Part shown: piece after piece, positions 22,246-34,900 of the stretch
How positions within the stretch are numbered: position 1 is the first letter of the stretch
Layout: every line of letters starts with the position of its first letter
Origin: Isoetes taiwanensis
Lineage: Eukaryota > Streptophyta > Lycopodiopsida > Isoetales > Isoetaceae
Length of the DNA stretch: 64,000 nucleotides
Direction of reading: 5' to 3'
NCBI GenBank assembly: GCA_021234155.1
Contig: JAJEKV010000240.1
Location: forward strand, 555,568 to 619,567
Position numbers and translations under genes: made by a program
The notes under the pieces: model-generated
What the model was told of the DNA's origin: nothing
The model's input: the letters and a program-made list of their open reading frames with translations, nothing else
Database searches by the model: none

Positions 22246-22900
22246 TTATCTCACATTCCACCCCTCCGAAAGGAGGAAGCTTGTGGATCTCATCTGGAAA
22301 AAGATCGCTAAATTTCGAAGAAGGGTAGCAATGTCCGATGGTAAGGCGTCGATTACTTTTGTCGGGCTGTTTGAGTCCGACTCAATGGAAGCAAGTTTAA
22401 TGAGGCAAAGGAGTTCATTCCTAGCATTATAGCTTTTCCTAGCCGCTTTATTGACATTGGCGCATGGCGGAGTGTAATGAATCACCTTTATCGCCACACG
22501 TGCTCCATTAGCGTTGAAGGTGACCTCCCGTTTCTCCGCGATCTATGTGGGCCCTAGCAGACGCTAAAACTCCATTCCCACAATAAGATCATATTTGCCA
22601 ATGTCCATTAATTCGCACCTAAGGCAACCGGGTGCCTTTTGGCAGGTACATTTTAAGGTTAATACGCGCCATGAGTGTGTCACGATCTACCGGCTAGCTA
22701 ATGTGGCGGCTTAGGTCGGCGGGATCTCAGCGTTCCAATTGCGCATTGCACAGGCCATTCTAGGAGAAGCAAAATTATCGCATTACCCGTGTCCATCAAA
22801 ATTATGAAGGGCTTCTTGTCTACTTGGCCTATTGTAGTAGAAATATAAAGGTGACTTTCGGCGTTACTGTTTCTATAAGCGGCAAGAATATGAGGCGCAC
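22246..22900 (-). pseudogene. Aspartic protease region of Ty3/gypsy pol
   Basis: The minus strand contains KKPFIILMDTGNAI at about 22820, a retropepsin-like active site with DTG. Flanking sequence toward the RT is degraded. Placement between the gag zinc knuckle and the RT is as expected. Confidence 0.65.
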
Positions 22901-24163
22901 CATGAATGTACTCGGAGCCTCGTCCTCCGCAAAGAAGATTGGACTCCAAATCTTCCCAATCCAGTCGGCCATGGCGGTTAGGAGCGTCTAGCGTGACGTG
23001 CGGACAACCCCCGCATGAAGTGTCCAGCCTCATCACCGTAGCATGCCTTATCGGCGGAGATGTTCTCTCGGCCTCTTTAGAATGGTGTGAAGAGGCCCCG
23101 AATTTCCTTACCAAAGATTGTTCTCGCTTATCCGCGTGCTAAAAAGCAACTTTCTTCTCCGGGCGTCCATAAGAATTGTGAGAGAGGGCCCGGACTTGGC
23201 TTAACGGGGTTTGTAAGGTGTGGACGGCCGTGGGTGCGAGTAAAGAAGCAGTCGAGATCGGCTCCTTGGCGTGTCTTCCTCAAGGCTTAATGCCTTAGCT
23301 TCCGCCCCAAGCCTCGGGACTTTGGGTCGATGGCCTTGACCATTCGTTTTAATGGATGGGGCCAACCCTTCAATGTAGCCCTCTCGCTCTTTTCTCATTC
23401 ATTCCCCGCACGCACAACCTCAAACGCATGAATTGCTGATTGTAGGCCTGCCACGGACATGCCCTTCGTTCCAACTGTAGAAGGTGCGAATCTGTTGGCA
23501 TTTTGCCTTGAGGCACGAATATTGATTTAAAAGCCTTAGCAAACTTCCCGAACTTGCATCCGCTCCTATCCGGGTGTTTAGCTCGGCGTAACCCTTCCAC
23601 CAAATCACGGGCTCTCGGTGAAGGTTCGTGGTGGCGACCTTCCTGTATCTTTCTCCGTCATTCCATAGGACTTCGAATTCCTTCATTTCCCCAACCAAGA
23701 TTCGCATTCAAGCCTCCTCTGGATTTCCCATCAAAACCGGAGCCAACTTAGGTTCTTCCATATACTAGTAATAGGCGTATCGCCCGGTTCTTGGTATTCC
23801 TTATCCTTACGCCTTGAATGGTCAGCATGTCGATAGCGAGGACCCGAAGAACTGAAGTGGTTGAATGTGAGGAAGCGGCGCTATCCTTAGAGGAACCGAT
23901 GGCGCTTAGCATGAGTCCTCCTCATGCAGTGATACCGGGGCTAGCTCGGGAGAAGATGGGCATTGCTTGGTGGACTCAATGGTATGCGAGGTAATTCCGT
24001 CCGTCCTCACGGTATGTGGCGGTGGATTGGTATGCAACACATAAGCCTGTAAACTTCGCCCGAGTTGCCTTTTCATTAACATCAATTCTGTTCGGGGGTG
24101 AGCCCCACTGGCGTTGGAGGGTGTTTGCCAAGCGGCGTTACGTAACCGGTCTATAGGAATCAT
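22901..24163 (-). pseudogene. gag of Ty3/gypsy element, with zinc knuckle
   Basis: On minus the order is: FEVLWNDGERYRKVATTNLH; FGKFAKAFKSIFVPQGKMPT, the core of plant gypsy gag; RLRLCVRGMNEKRARG; and a knuckle-like GHFMRG followed by CPHVTLDAPNRHG near 23020. Frames change at several points. The region upstream of gag is interrupted at 24430 by another transposon. Confidence 0.8.
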
Positions 24164-24429
24164 TCATGAATATATAAGCAGATTTACATTAATGTACAAT
24201 CCCTTTTTAAGTTAATCGAAACAAAAGTATATACAAACAGAAGACAATATTTGTATTTCATTCAAGTTGATTATAACAACGGGTTGATTGGTACATGGAT
24301 TGAGACAAAAGTAGGTATGATACAATGGGAACTTTTAAAGTTCTACTGGCACACAACGTAACCACAACAACGAAAACACAACGGAAGAGACCAAGCCTAG
24401 GGGTTGGCGAAGGGGTACAGGATCGCGTA
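24164..24429 (-). other. gypsy sequence between gag and the inserted transposon
   Basis: No frame recognised. It ends at the putative target site 'gcgta' of the inverted-repeat element. Confidence 0.4.
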
Positions 24430-25639
24430 GCACAAGACACCCAAAAATTTAACCACTATAATAAATCACTAGGAAACCACTATAGATGTGGTTTTTTATG
24501 TCAAAATTTTCATTCCTAATAAAAACCACATAACATAGTGGTTTTCATAACTAGTGTGTAGTTATTCATGTTGCTTTTTTTATTATAGCATGGTTTATTG
24601 AAACCGATATTGTTTTATTACATAGTTTCTAGCACCAGCGGGGTCATTCATGTTGGTTTTCTAATGTCACATGGTTTATTAGATCGACAGAGTTGTGTAG
24701 CATGGTTTTTCAACACAACTTTAATATGGCAATGGTTGTTTATGTTGGTTTTCTACTGTCATAAAGTTGTACTTTATGGCATGCTTTTTATACCAACTTA
24801 AATGCCATGGTGGTTATTTCATGCTAGTTTTTATTGTCACTGTGTGTTATAAAATGGTTGTGGTACATATCATAATTTCAATACTAAGTTAATTGTCATG
24901 GTAATTACTCATAGATATTAAGCCTAAAAGGACTTGGCTATCTATAGTGATTACTCATAACACACCCAAAAACAATTGTCATAATTAACCACCAAACCAC
25001 CATAGATATGGTCTTTTTGTCTTTTTGTTTTTTGAAGCACTTTGACCTTATTCGAATATCATAGCACAAAAGGTATCTTTTGTAATTTGTCATTGTTTGG
25101 TCTCTTGTAAATTGTTTTGCATCTTTAGAAAACCAATATATAATAATGGTTTTCTAGAACGTTATGCGGTTTTACATTCACACTTCTTACATTAACTAGC
25201 TGAGGTTTATATTATGATCTTCTATCAGTAGTCTGAAAGTATAGTCGCTACTTACTAATATAAGATCATTTATTGCTTAGACATTAGAATCAACTACTTT
25301 TTCAATGTACTTATGTGTAACCTAATGCATATACTTGATGCATTAGAAAATGTCAAATATAATATCCGAGTACTTTTTCTTTTGATGCATATGTTCCCTA
25401 GCTCGGATTCCTTCCTTGTTGATCCATTTACACCTGCAGATAATAAGCTGAATGTTAGTGCATTCATACACTTTACCAAGTTTGGTTCCAAGATACAATC
25501 CATCCAATTTCATATTTAGAATTATCTTTAGAGATTTCTAATGTTGATATCAATATAGGAGCATGCCAAACATAGATAGCTTCATTTGGATTCTTGTTGG
25601 AGACACGATCATCACACAATAATCTACGAATCTATAGTT

Positions 25640-25800
25640 GGTCAGCAAGCCTGTTACTGCTAAGTTTTTCCCTCGAAAACCCTTCGAGACAAGGGTTTTT
25701 AATCTTGGACAGCAATAAACCTGTTGCCCTTTGTTTGGATTCCATAGGCCATTTGGTCTTCGTGGATGATAAAATCCAATACAGTTCAATTCAATTCTAT
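25640..25800 (+). mobile_element. LINE 3' module, plus orientation
   Basis: The text 'agcaagcctgttactgct', 'tttttccctcgaaaac', 'ccataggccatttggtcttc' and 'gtggatgataaaatcc' matches in order the reverse complement of 60436-60590 and of 3544-3700. The tail is TTCAA/TTCTA-like. No coding part is left. Confidence 0.65.
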
Positions 25801-26161
25801 TTAAGAGGCCAAAACTTCAACAAATGCTAAGACTATTGAGAAATTTTCAATCACTCTGAAAACATTTTCCTCCAATTCATAGGTTGAAGGTATTTTCTAA
25901 TCTATGATTGTATCAAGAATACGACTCTTGGATGTCTGGTCAATTATGAAAAGGCCTAGCGAGGCTTGAAGAAAACATTTTAGACCTACCGACGCCTAAC
26001 ATGCCTAGCAAGGTTAACATGTTATAGATATTTACTTAGGCTGAGACCACATCATATAATGATTTTTAGAATCTTTCAACTATTTAAGTTAACAAGATAT
26101 TGATATGCCAAACTGAAAAGTTTAAATGAAGAAGCAAGGACCCCCCTTCCCCAGGCCCCCA

Positions 26162-26266
26162 GAGGAGGAGGCCACTCTTGATCGAAGCAAATATAATTCG
26201 AAGCCCACCCCACACACACACACACACACACAAGAGGAGGCCACTCTTGATCGAAGCAAATATAAA
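26162..26266 (+). repeat. Direct 32 bp duplication around a CA microsatellite
   Basis: The word gaggaggccactcttgatcg with its continuation aagcaaatataa occurs at 26164 and again at 26235, separated by a (CA)n run near 26212-26231. It suggests replication slippage or an old target duplication. Confidence 0.75.
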
Positions 26267-26945
26267 TTTGGGGTAAAGGAAGGCCAAAACAGACTAAACA
26301 AAACCACCAAGTGACAATTTAGCCTTTGGGCATGCTCCTTGGCTATACGCCACAACCAAGAAGGTTGGTCACCATGTTGTATGTAACAAATAATGATAAT
26401 GATCTCACACATCTAACATCACATACATGGGTGGACGCAGACCTCTAGAAATACAAAGTATCATGGGGGTCTCTATAGAATAATGCAACCCCCTTCCCGT
26501 GGCGGCTCTATATCATGGAGAAATCAAATGCTTCAATGCATGTTTATTTGCAAATACTGCTTTGGTCTCATTGGGGATTCAACCCCCTAGTTAGTAGATC
26601 TCCTGCAGGGCTATAGCCATACTTTGAGAAGAATTTCTGGCACTTGTAAGGGGTTCTTTGGCAACTAGAAACAACTACAAGGCCGTATCCATACTACTTC
26701 GGGGCGAGGAATGTTACCTGGTCACAAATCTTAAAACATATCCCAAATTTTGTACTTACAATCATGAATTTCATGCTATAGAAGTAGTTGTTGGTGGGTT
26801 TATGCTTGCGTTGATTTCACTGGGGCGCAACTGCAGTTCAGGCATGTATTTATATATTTTGCTGTACTTATTATGTATATTTAACATTTTAATGGTTTAT
26901 AATCCAATGGTTAACTTTTAAATATATGAAAAAGAATACTTAGAC

Positions 26946-27011
26946 CTAAGAGCCGGTTCACCTACACATACAGTGAACCCTTTTACAAGCATGTGAACTG
27001 GCTCTTAGTTT
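26946..27011. repeat. Small hairpin with AAGAGCCGGTTCAC arms
   Basis: CTAAGAGCCGGTTCAC is followed about 35 bases later by GTGAACTGGCTCTTAG (one G-T type mismatch). 'aagagccg' recurs at about 27050 and 27075. These resemble subterminal repeats of plant TIR elements. Confidence 0.65.
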
Positions 27012-27376
27012 AGGCTAGAATTGATCACACTATCGATGCTTGAACAACGTAAGAGCCGTCTATGGCGACTGTCTTAAGAGCCGTTTCTCATGCACCATCG
27101 CAACCCTCACCATCACATAAAAAGACTCGCCCTTTTACGCCCACCATCGCCAATTTGCACGAGGTAATACAGGCCCCCTTTCTATGGTTGCATGTGAACC
27201 GCGCAGTTGGGTATACATGCGGTCCCCGCTTTTTACCATGTCTAAATAGTACATGGCCCGTGAGGGTGCTCGATAAAAGGCGGCGGTGCATTTATTGGCT
27301 CCCCATTTGGACTTGGATTCCAGGGGGGTATTGACTCGTGGAATAGGGGGTATTAGACTCGTGGTTTCGGCATGCA

Positions 27377-27505
27377 CACTTATTCCACAAGTCGAATACC
27401 CCCAAAGTTAAAACTTATTCCACAAGTCGAATACCCCCAAAGTTAAAAAAATGTTAAAAGATGGTCGAATACTCCCAAAGTTAAAAAAATGTTAAAAGAT
27501 GGCTC
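27377..27505 (+). repeat. Short tandem repeat array
   Basis: The unit 'ttattccacaagtcgaatac' plus 'ccccaaagttaaa' is repeated, followed by two units of 'tcgaatac' plus 'cccaaagttaaaaaaatgt' and 'taaaagatgg'. No gene overlaps it. Confidence 0.7.
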
Positions 27506-27608
27506 GAACTCGCACAAAAACGTTGAAAACCAAATGAATTAACCATTTGCGCCACCCAACGTTACTGTAATAAAACTGATTCTCATATTGTAATAAACTA
27601 TAATAATA

Positions 27609-28128
27609 GGGAAAAACTACAAAATACCCTTTAAATTTCACCACATGCCCCTAACTTTTCAAAAATTCATGGAATGCCCTTAGTCAATGTATCTGGCCCA
27701 GAATTTCGTATATCACAAGATGCCCTTGTATTTTGCGTATTTCCTAAGATGCCCTTCTGCAATGTTCATTTTGGCTTCCGCCTTTTTCTACAAAAAGCTT
27801 GTGCTTATTCGGTGCTTCAAACCAGTATCAAATTTATCACAAGGCTTCAATGTCATAAGCTTTAGAAATTTTGATTCTTTTGCCATAAGCAACTTTTGCC
27901 TACTTCGATGGTACAGTAACTTCGATGCTTCAGGGATTTTGTTTTGCCACAAGCATCAGTGGCAGCAAGGGCATCTGTGGAATTAACCTAAAACTTAAGG
28001 GTATTTGAACAATCTTCAAAACTACAAAATACAGTGTACGTTAACTAGGGGCATTCCATAAATTTTTAAAAAGTTAATGGCATGTGGCAAAATTTGTCAA
28101 AACATAAGGGTATTTTGTAGTTTTTCCC
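27609..28128. mobile_element. 520 bp TIR element (MITE/MULE-like) with TAATA target duplication
   Basis: Terminal inverted repeats of about 75 bases start GGGAAAAACTACAAAATACC at both ends and continue with a matching 'ccacatgcc', 'taactttt', 'aaaatt' and 'atggaatgcccctag' pattern. The flanks are TAATA (27604-27608) and TAATA (28129-28133). The central part carries no transposase. It sits just upstream of the NOP53-like gene. Confidence 0.85.
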
Positions 28129-28327
28129 TAATAGTTATGCACGACGTATTTGGCCCGCATTTGGAATCCAACCTGCTTTAGGGAGCCAGCCAATACATGA
28201 CTCCGACGGCGCATTTGTACCAAACCGCCCAACAAATTTGTACCAAACAAATTGAACACTCGTAATAAATTTGTACCAAGCAGGGATAAAGCCCTCATGT
28301 TTTAGGGTTTAGGGTTTCTGAAACGAT

Positions 28328-30844
28328 ATGGGGACGGCCAAGACTTCACGGAAAGGGAAGAAGGCATGGCGCAAAAACATCCCTACGGACGATGTTGATC
28401 GATTGATTGAATATACAGCTCGTGAGGAACGTACCGGTGGACCAGTAGATTCTCTTCCTGACTCTGAACTTTTCTTCGTGGACAAATTGCAAGGTTAGCT
28501 TAAACAGGTCTACATTCTCTATCTGCTACAACTTTCTGACTTTTGGTATTCAGATTCAAATATACAGAAGAAAACTCTTAACTACCAGAATAAAGTGCTT
28601 CACTGCGACAGCATTTTGCAAAGAAACAGTTTAATCTCCCCGCTGTTAGTGGCTCCAACAAGGAAGACAAAATTTAAGAAGAAAAATGGAACAAAAGGTG
28701 CAGCAGTGAAGGAGATAAAAAAACCTGTAAGACCACTTGATATTGTCAATCAGATGATACAGTACTCTAAAGCTTCGTGTTCTTCTTAGATCAAACAGGT
28801 ACCAGGAGTGGAAGATGTTATTAGTGATATCTGGGCTCCTGGTAGGTTTTAATGTTCGTTTGCCTTTGATAATTTTCTTATTCGGCTCATTTTATTTTAG
28901 ATGATACAAAGAAGGATAGCTCAAAGTAGTCAAAAGAGGTATTTGTATATTTCTTAGAAACTTCTTTGTACAGTTCTTGGTTGGTCCTTGCATGCATGTT
29001 TCTTTAATGCATCTGATCGGGCTTAGCTTGGCCATTGGTGCCCTCATTTCTTTTTTATTTAGCAATGAGATACTACAGATTAATTGAGTCCATATGACAA
29101 TGAAGGTATATGCTATAACGAAGGTGTAAATTAATTGCTCATGTGATGTTGAATGTAGATCTAAGCTAGCTACTGATATATAAATGTCAAATTTTTTCAA
29201 ATGTTGAGTATTAACTGTCGGCTGGGTGGGACAGAAACGAAGATTGCAGACTGATGTTCCTGCATTGGAAGTTGATGCACCTGGCTGTTCTTACAATCCT
29301 ACCTTCACAGATCATCAGGTCCATTCTAATGCCCCTCAATGTCGTTGTGCAATGTTGCAGTATCCCATATCTGAGTAGATTTTTTGTATGCCTGACTCCT
29401 TTAAACTTGACAGTGCAGGATGCATTGGGTCTTGCTGTGGCTCAGGAAATGCAAAATATTTATAAGAAAGAGCTTGAACCTGAGCCGTTACCACGTTGCG
29501 CAGTTGGTCCTCCGGTTGAGGACGAAGATGTGAGTATATTCACATCGACTTCTCATTTATGGCATAAAATTATGTAGATAGCAGGGTTTTAACTTCATCA
29601 TGTTGTTGATGATTTGAAGCTCCCTTCGGTTTTTATTCGAAGTATCAGCTATTTCTTTCTGTCGTTGGCTTATTAGTACATTAGATGTAATAATTAATAA
29701 TGTAAAATGATTCATATACTTCCTATCATAACTGGCACCATAGCATGGTCTCGTTTTATATAGGTCGTCTTTCTTGACGTTGATGAAGTCCAGTACCCAG
29801 ATGATGAAGAAACTCTAGAAATTGGCTCAAGTTCAAGGTACATATAATTGAGTTGAACTTGCATAATTTTTTTAGAGGCAGATAGAGTGCATGGATAAAT
29901 ATATTAAGTGATAATTAGTACGTAACAGATTTGCAGGGATGTCTTTTCAAGCTGGAAAATCTTGCATGTTCTAACTTGTACTTTTTAAACTTTTCATTTT
30001 CTTCTATGCCTGTTGAATGATGATGGCAGGGTTGTGAAGATGAAAAAACTTACACGAGCAGATATAAACAAGAGAAAACGCAAGCGTGAGATGCTTCGAG
30101 TAGAAAACGAGATAAAAAAGCGTAAAACGTTGAATAAAGAAATATCAATGTAAGCACGATGATTCATTAGTGGTATATGAAGATTTGATTCCAATTTGAT
30201 AAAGTTGATCTTATTAGGATCCCAAAAATTGTTGAAAGCATTGAGGCTGAAGAAAAGCAGAAGGAAAAAGTCCACGTTAGACGAGTGGTGCCAGACTAGA
30301 AAGACTCGCTAGCTGTCCACCCCGTCTTGGGAAAACAAAGTATGTTTTATGGGTCTTGAACTATTTTGAATTTGATATGGTGCTGATAGAATCAGTGTCT
30401 ATAGATTCAAGCCTGAACCTATACAAGTTCTCTTAACAGAAGAAGTGACAGGCTCATTGCGTAAGCTAAAGGTGCACATACAGCTTAAAATCAGTCTTTA
30501 TTTCTTCATGACATTACATGAGGCATAGCTAGGACCTTAAATTATTGCAGGGTTGTCACACATTAGCAAGGGATAGATTCAAAAGTTTACAACGACGAGG
30601 CATTTTAGAGCCACGAGTACCTGCAAGGTATGTAAACTGTTTGTATTGTTACATTTATGTGAAATTGTGACGTTTATGCAGAATAATTTTAATCATGGAA
30701 CTTCATGTGAACAGGAAAAAGGTCCCTAAAATGAGGGTAGAGTATGTACCTGGAACCAAAGGCTTGAAAGAACGTGAATCACATGCCACATTAATGGCAG
30801 AGATTAGGGCCAAGAAGCACCCTGCTGCAGATATTCCACTGTGA
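28328..30844 (+). pseudogene. NOP53: NOP53-like ribosome biogenesis factor, 12-exon copy with two lesions
   Basis: NOP53 (SMO4 in Arabidopsis, GLTSCR2 in mammals) acts in 60S subunit maturation in the nucleolus. Exons, all GT-AG: 28328-28493, 28554-28726, 28790-28841, 28901-28938, 29235-29318, 29419-29529, 29764-29837, 30030-30149, 30218-30339, 30405-30471, 30551-30627 and 30715-30844. Diagnostic pieces are SRKGKKAWRKNIPTDDVDRL, ELFFVDK, LEVDAPGCSYNPTFTDHQ, LAVAQEMQNIYKKELEPEP, KLTRADINKRKRKREM and EEVTGSLRKLKGCHTLARDR. Lesions: a TAG at 28927-28929 in exon 4, and a one-base deletion near 30296-30300 in exon 9; after it the frame ERLASCPPRLGKTK resumes. Exon 3 needs a short 63-base intron; without it a second stop is read. 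Retained introns exclude retroposition. It lies inside a putative TIR transposon, so capture by the element is likely; alternatively it is the resident gene with sequence errors. Confidence 0.85.
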
Positions 30845-31239
30845 TTTATACAACGCATAGCCACATTAGTGTGAGCATCGGTTATTTAGTTGGTCTCTTG
30901 CAGGGCTATCTGACTCTTTATGTCCGTGCATAGCACCACTCTATAAATATATGCATGCTAGAGGGCTTTTTTGGAAACTTTAAGGGTCATTACTTTCTGT
31001 CTGGACTTTATTTCTTTCTATCGCATGCAAGAGGTCAGTACGAGAGTGTTGCAAGGTCATCCCTTTCCGCCTATACGAGATGTTTACCTTTTGCTTTGCT
31101 GTAGATGTTAGATCTAAATTAATTTTCTACATATTTCTGAAAATAAATTTATTATTTTTTATGGGTTTTGGAAATGGTTGGGGTTCAAATCCCCTTGCTC
31201 CCTATTATTTTGTTGCTACTGAGGAAAACAGATATAGGT

Positions 31240-31515
31240 AAACGTACTACTATACATAAGAAACCATACACGGTCCTTAATAGTTTTAGTCTTCTATACT
31301 TGGAATGCTTCAAACAACAGACCATTACTTATATGCATAAGAAACCATCCACTACTATACATAAGAAACCATACACGATCCTTAATAGTTTTAGTCTTCT
31401 ATACTTGAAATGCTTCAAACAACAGACCATTACTTGTATGCATAAGAAACCATTCACGGTCCTTAATAGTCTTATACTTAAAAACTTGAAATGCTTCAAA
31501 CAACATAGCATTACT
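31240..31515 (+). repeat. Imperfect tandem repeat, about 3 units of 80-105 bp
   Basis: 'cataagaaaccatacacg' plus 'tccttaatag' recurs at about 31264, 31369 and 31450, each followed by 'acttg(g/a)aatgcttcaaac'. It lies near the right end of the putative TIR transposon and may be subterminal. A frame of 118 codons over it is only a by-product of the repeat. Confidence 0.75.
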
Positions 31516-31965
31516 GGTTTATAAATGAAAACCATATAGCTAATGCATAACAAAACCGTGCACATATAGAACAAACACACATGTGTTTTATCATGACATT
31601 TAGCCATGCTAGTTTACTACAATAGCCAACCACATTATAAAATCACCTCAAACGAGCACTACATTAAACCACATCCACAACCATAATGTTATACCACATG
31701 GACAAACTGTACACTTAAACACTATAAGTATACCACATTCATTTACCAATATGTAATACCACTTTGACAAACTCTACAAAAAGGCCATATGCGATTACCA
31801 TGCCATAATACCACCCTAACAAACCTAACAAGAGAACCCATTAGTTTAGCCACATATGGTTTTTAATGATATCAACCCACAAACACCCATTGATTTTATA
31901 GAATAGTTTTCTTGTCATAACCAAGGAAAAAACCATGTAGTTTTTTAATTTTGGGTGCCTTGTGC

Positions 31966-34900
31966 GGGTACTCTCTCCGTCTGATTTCGAGGCGAGTTTA
32001 TAAGCGTGCCGGGCTTGGACAATGATTGCTTGGTACTCCCATGTTATCGATAATCGGAAGGTTAAAGAGCCTTCGGATCGCATAAAAGAGTTGCCAAAGA
32101 TGGTCGTTGGCGTCCTCGAAGGCTTCGTGCCTGGTCATATTCCAATAGTCCCAGGTACGACACAGGGTCATCTTCAGATCCTCGAAAGCTCGATCCCTGA
32201 GAATGTTAACTATCTCTAGCCCTTTGTCAGGGTCGTAGAGTTCCCCTGGCGGCGGTGGTTCGGTTTCATAGCCTTCCTCCCCACGGATATTCACCATATC
32301 TCGGCCATAGTCACAGTGCAGCGACCCGGGATCGTCCCTCCTAACCATATCGGTGATTCTCTCCTCATATTCCCAAATGTTTTCCTCTGCAACATAGTTG
32401 GAATAAATAGAGAACATTTTGTAATTCCATTATATTCTAAAGTTTTAATACTTTTGAAGAGGATGTCATAAAGAAAAGCACACAATTCAATAATACTCCT
32501 CAAGAGAACTTTGTATTTAATAAGTAAATAAGGTACACCATTTGTCAATATGGTCCATTCAATTGCCAACCGAAAATCCCAGAACACACATATATAAATA
32601 TATAAGAAAAGAAACTAGCAAAACATATATATATATATATATACATTTTTCATAGCAAAATTATACTAGGAACTAGGCCCTGCCTCTGATCCTTAGCCCT
32701 AGGAGGTGGTGGTGCGGTCGGTGTCGCGATGTGAGTAACCCCCTGGGGTCTCTTGTGGCAGCAGCGGCAGATGCAACCTCTGGTGGATAGGCAACGGCCA
32801 ATGGGGCTGCCGTGAGGAGCTTCATGCCCATCCAAGGCGCAATGTCCTGACCCAAGGCCGTCAAGGCAAGATCCCGTCGTCGCGGTACATGCGTAAGCGT
32901 GCGATAGGGAAAGCTTCTTGTGGCGGCTAGTGTAGAGAGTGTGCGGAGGGCCCACCATGAAGCTTCGACCTCGGGCGCTAGATCTCGGGCTATGAAGAGG
33001 ACTTGTCCGTATTTGAAGGCCGACAAAAAGCGGGTAAGATGGTTACCCAAAGACTTTCCCTTCGCGGGCCTCGGATCTTGCCACTTCTTTATCCGGGTCC
33101 ATGGGGACTTCTTCCTCCTTGAGCTCTTGTTGCTCCTCCTTCTTGTACCTGGGGGTTATGGTATAAGTCTTCACCCTCATCATCGAGTCGGAGGGAACCT
33201 CCACCATATTAATGTTTGGGGCGTGAGGTCCCATGGCCCGTGAAGCATCACAGTGCGGAGTTCTTGAAATTTTGGTTCACGCATCCGCGAGGTCAGGAGG
33301 AGGCGTAGTAGAGTCTCCGCCGCTCTCTAGAGTCTCGGCAGGAACTGAAGGAGCTGGTGCACGGAGGAAGCTTCGGTAGAAGTGAAGTCGATGAAATCAT
33401 CCATACAATACTCCATGGCTAAGCTAGAGTACATGGTCTTTGCGCTTGCGCCGAAATCCGGCCACTCGTGATACGTCGGATAATATCATCCAAGAGAAGG
33501 TATTCACGCCCTGGTGATAAATATTTGGAAGGCCGTCTAATACGACAAGCCTATAGATGGGTCGCGGTAGCGGTGATAACTCCTCGCGCTAGCTCTTTCC
33601 AGCGGGCAAAGTCGCCCATTCCGATATGCTCGTCATCCCCCTCCTCGGAGGATGCAGCTTGCCCTTCTCTGCCCGGCAAGGTTTCATCCTCAGCGTATTG
33701 GTCCATGAGGATGGCTAGGCGAAAGTAGCTTCAGATAATCTGCGCGGACGATCTGGACCTACGGTAGGTGTTTACCCCATCGGAGTTTCCCTTCGGGACA
33801 TCATAAGCATGTGTGTCCCGCCTAGCATCTCCGAACTATCTCAGCTCCAAATCTGGGTGGGAGGATCCCCTAGAGGAATACCGGAGAGAAGCATTTCCTC
33901 CATGTAAAAGTCAAGGAACCGGCGTGAGTCAGGATGCAGCTACATGTTGGCAAGGAGATCTATCGTTGGCATAGCAAAAGGCTGCCAGCAGGGTCGAGGG
34001 AACTGTGGATCCCATTTCTCTCCATCAAGGTACGACAAAGCAAGGATTTGGCGTATATAGCGCTTAGAAGGGAGGAGAGAGGAAAAAAGCGTTTAAAATA
34101 ACCTTACAATCCCCTTTTTAAACCCTCTTATTAAAGCTGGCGTCGGCATTTTTAATTTTAAAAAAAACATTAAACTTTTAATTCAAAATAAAAGCCTTTT
34201 TATTAATTATCACAAAAATATGTACAAAGCGGATCCCCTTAAAGTAGGCTAAAAGGTTGCTCCCCAGTATCCTACGGGCCGAGGGCTAAATCCTTAGGCA
34301 TTATGGTGACCCTCTTTCGTGGATAAGCGCAAAGATTGGCATCACCAAAAAGTGCTACCAAGTAGGCCCGGTGACCTCTTGGGCGCAAAATTACAAAAGG
34401 TGCGGAAGCGGAGATCGGTCTTAAATTGTGCGGCGATCTCGTACCCGCCTCTGAAAAGTGACTTCCTGATCGGAAGGTCCGTGGACTTCTGAAATTTGGC
34501 GGATCTCCGCGAATGCCACGATGATCGGGTCCGGAACCGATGAGGCTTCCATTTGTGGCGAGGGCCCGGCGATGTTGGCACCGTCTTAGCCCGGAGAACC
34601 GGGGAGTTATCCACTCTGGGCCCTCCGGTGGGAGCTGGTCTTCTTCCCAAAAGCCCCGGCCGGTCTTTAACTTATCCTTGTATTATTGCCCGGCCTTATG
34701 GGCAACTCCCTTCGCCGGGCTTAGCGGTGGGATCGTGGGTTTTGGGTTCGAGCCACTCCCGGATGCACCTCCTCCTGTTGGTCCCCCGATCTTGTCGGTC
34801 CAGCTCATCTTGCTCCAACTTCTGGCGCTCTTCAGGAGCTCTCCTTAGGTCTTCTTGGATCACGAGCAAAAGGCGGGCTGCACGCGGCGATTAAGTTCAC

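Larger units (their letters stand above)
24430..31965. mobile_element. Putative 7.5 kb TIR DNA transposon (CACTA-like) carrying a NOP53 copy
   Basis: The left end reads GCACAAGACACCCAAAA and the right end, reverse-complemented, reads GCACAAGGCACCCAAAA. Flanks are gcgta and gggta, a 4/5 match that may be a decayed target duplication. Both subterminal regions are rich in variants of 'catggtttt', 'accacta' and 'accacat' words in opposite orientation, as in CACTA subterminal repeats. No transposase is recognised, so it would be non-autonomous. It separates gag from the 5' part of the gypsy element. Superfamily is uncertain: the ends are not canonical CACTA and the target duplication is not 3 bp. 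Confidence 0.55.

Noticed and set aside
26126-26412. ORFs over the CA repeat at 26.1-26.4 kb
   Set aside because: Created by the microsatellite and a 32 bp duplication; frames on both strands are equally open.
31168-31524. 118-codon ORF with repeated HKKPYTVLNSFSLLYL-like units
   Set aside because: It is the translation of a tandem DNA repeat near a transposon end; no reason to think it is a protein.
31230-31860. Regular repeats here as a possible CRISPR array
   Set aside because: Units are long, imperfect and without unique spacers, in a eukaryotic genome; they are transposon subterminal repeats.
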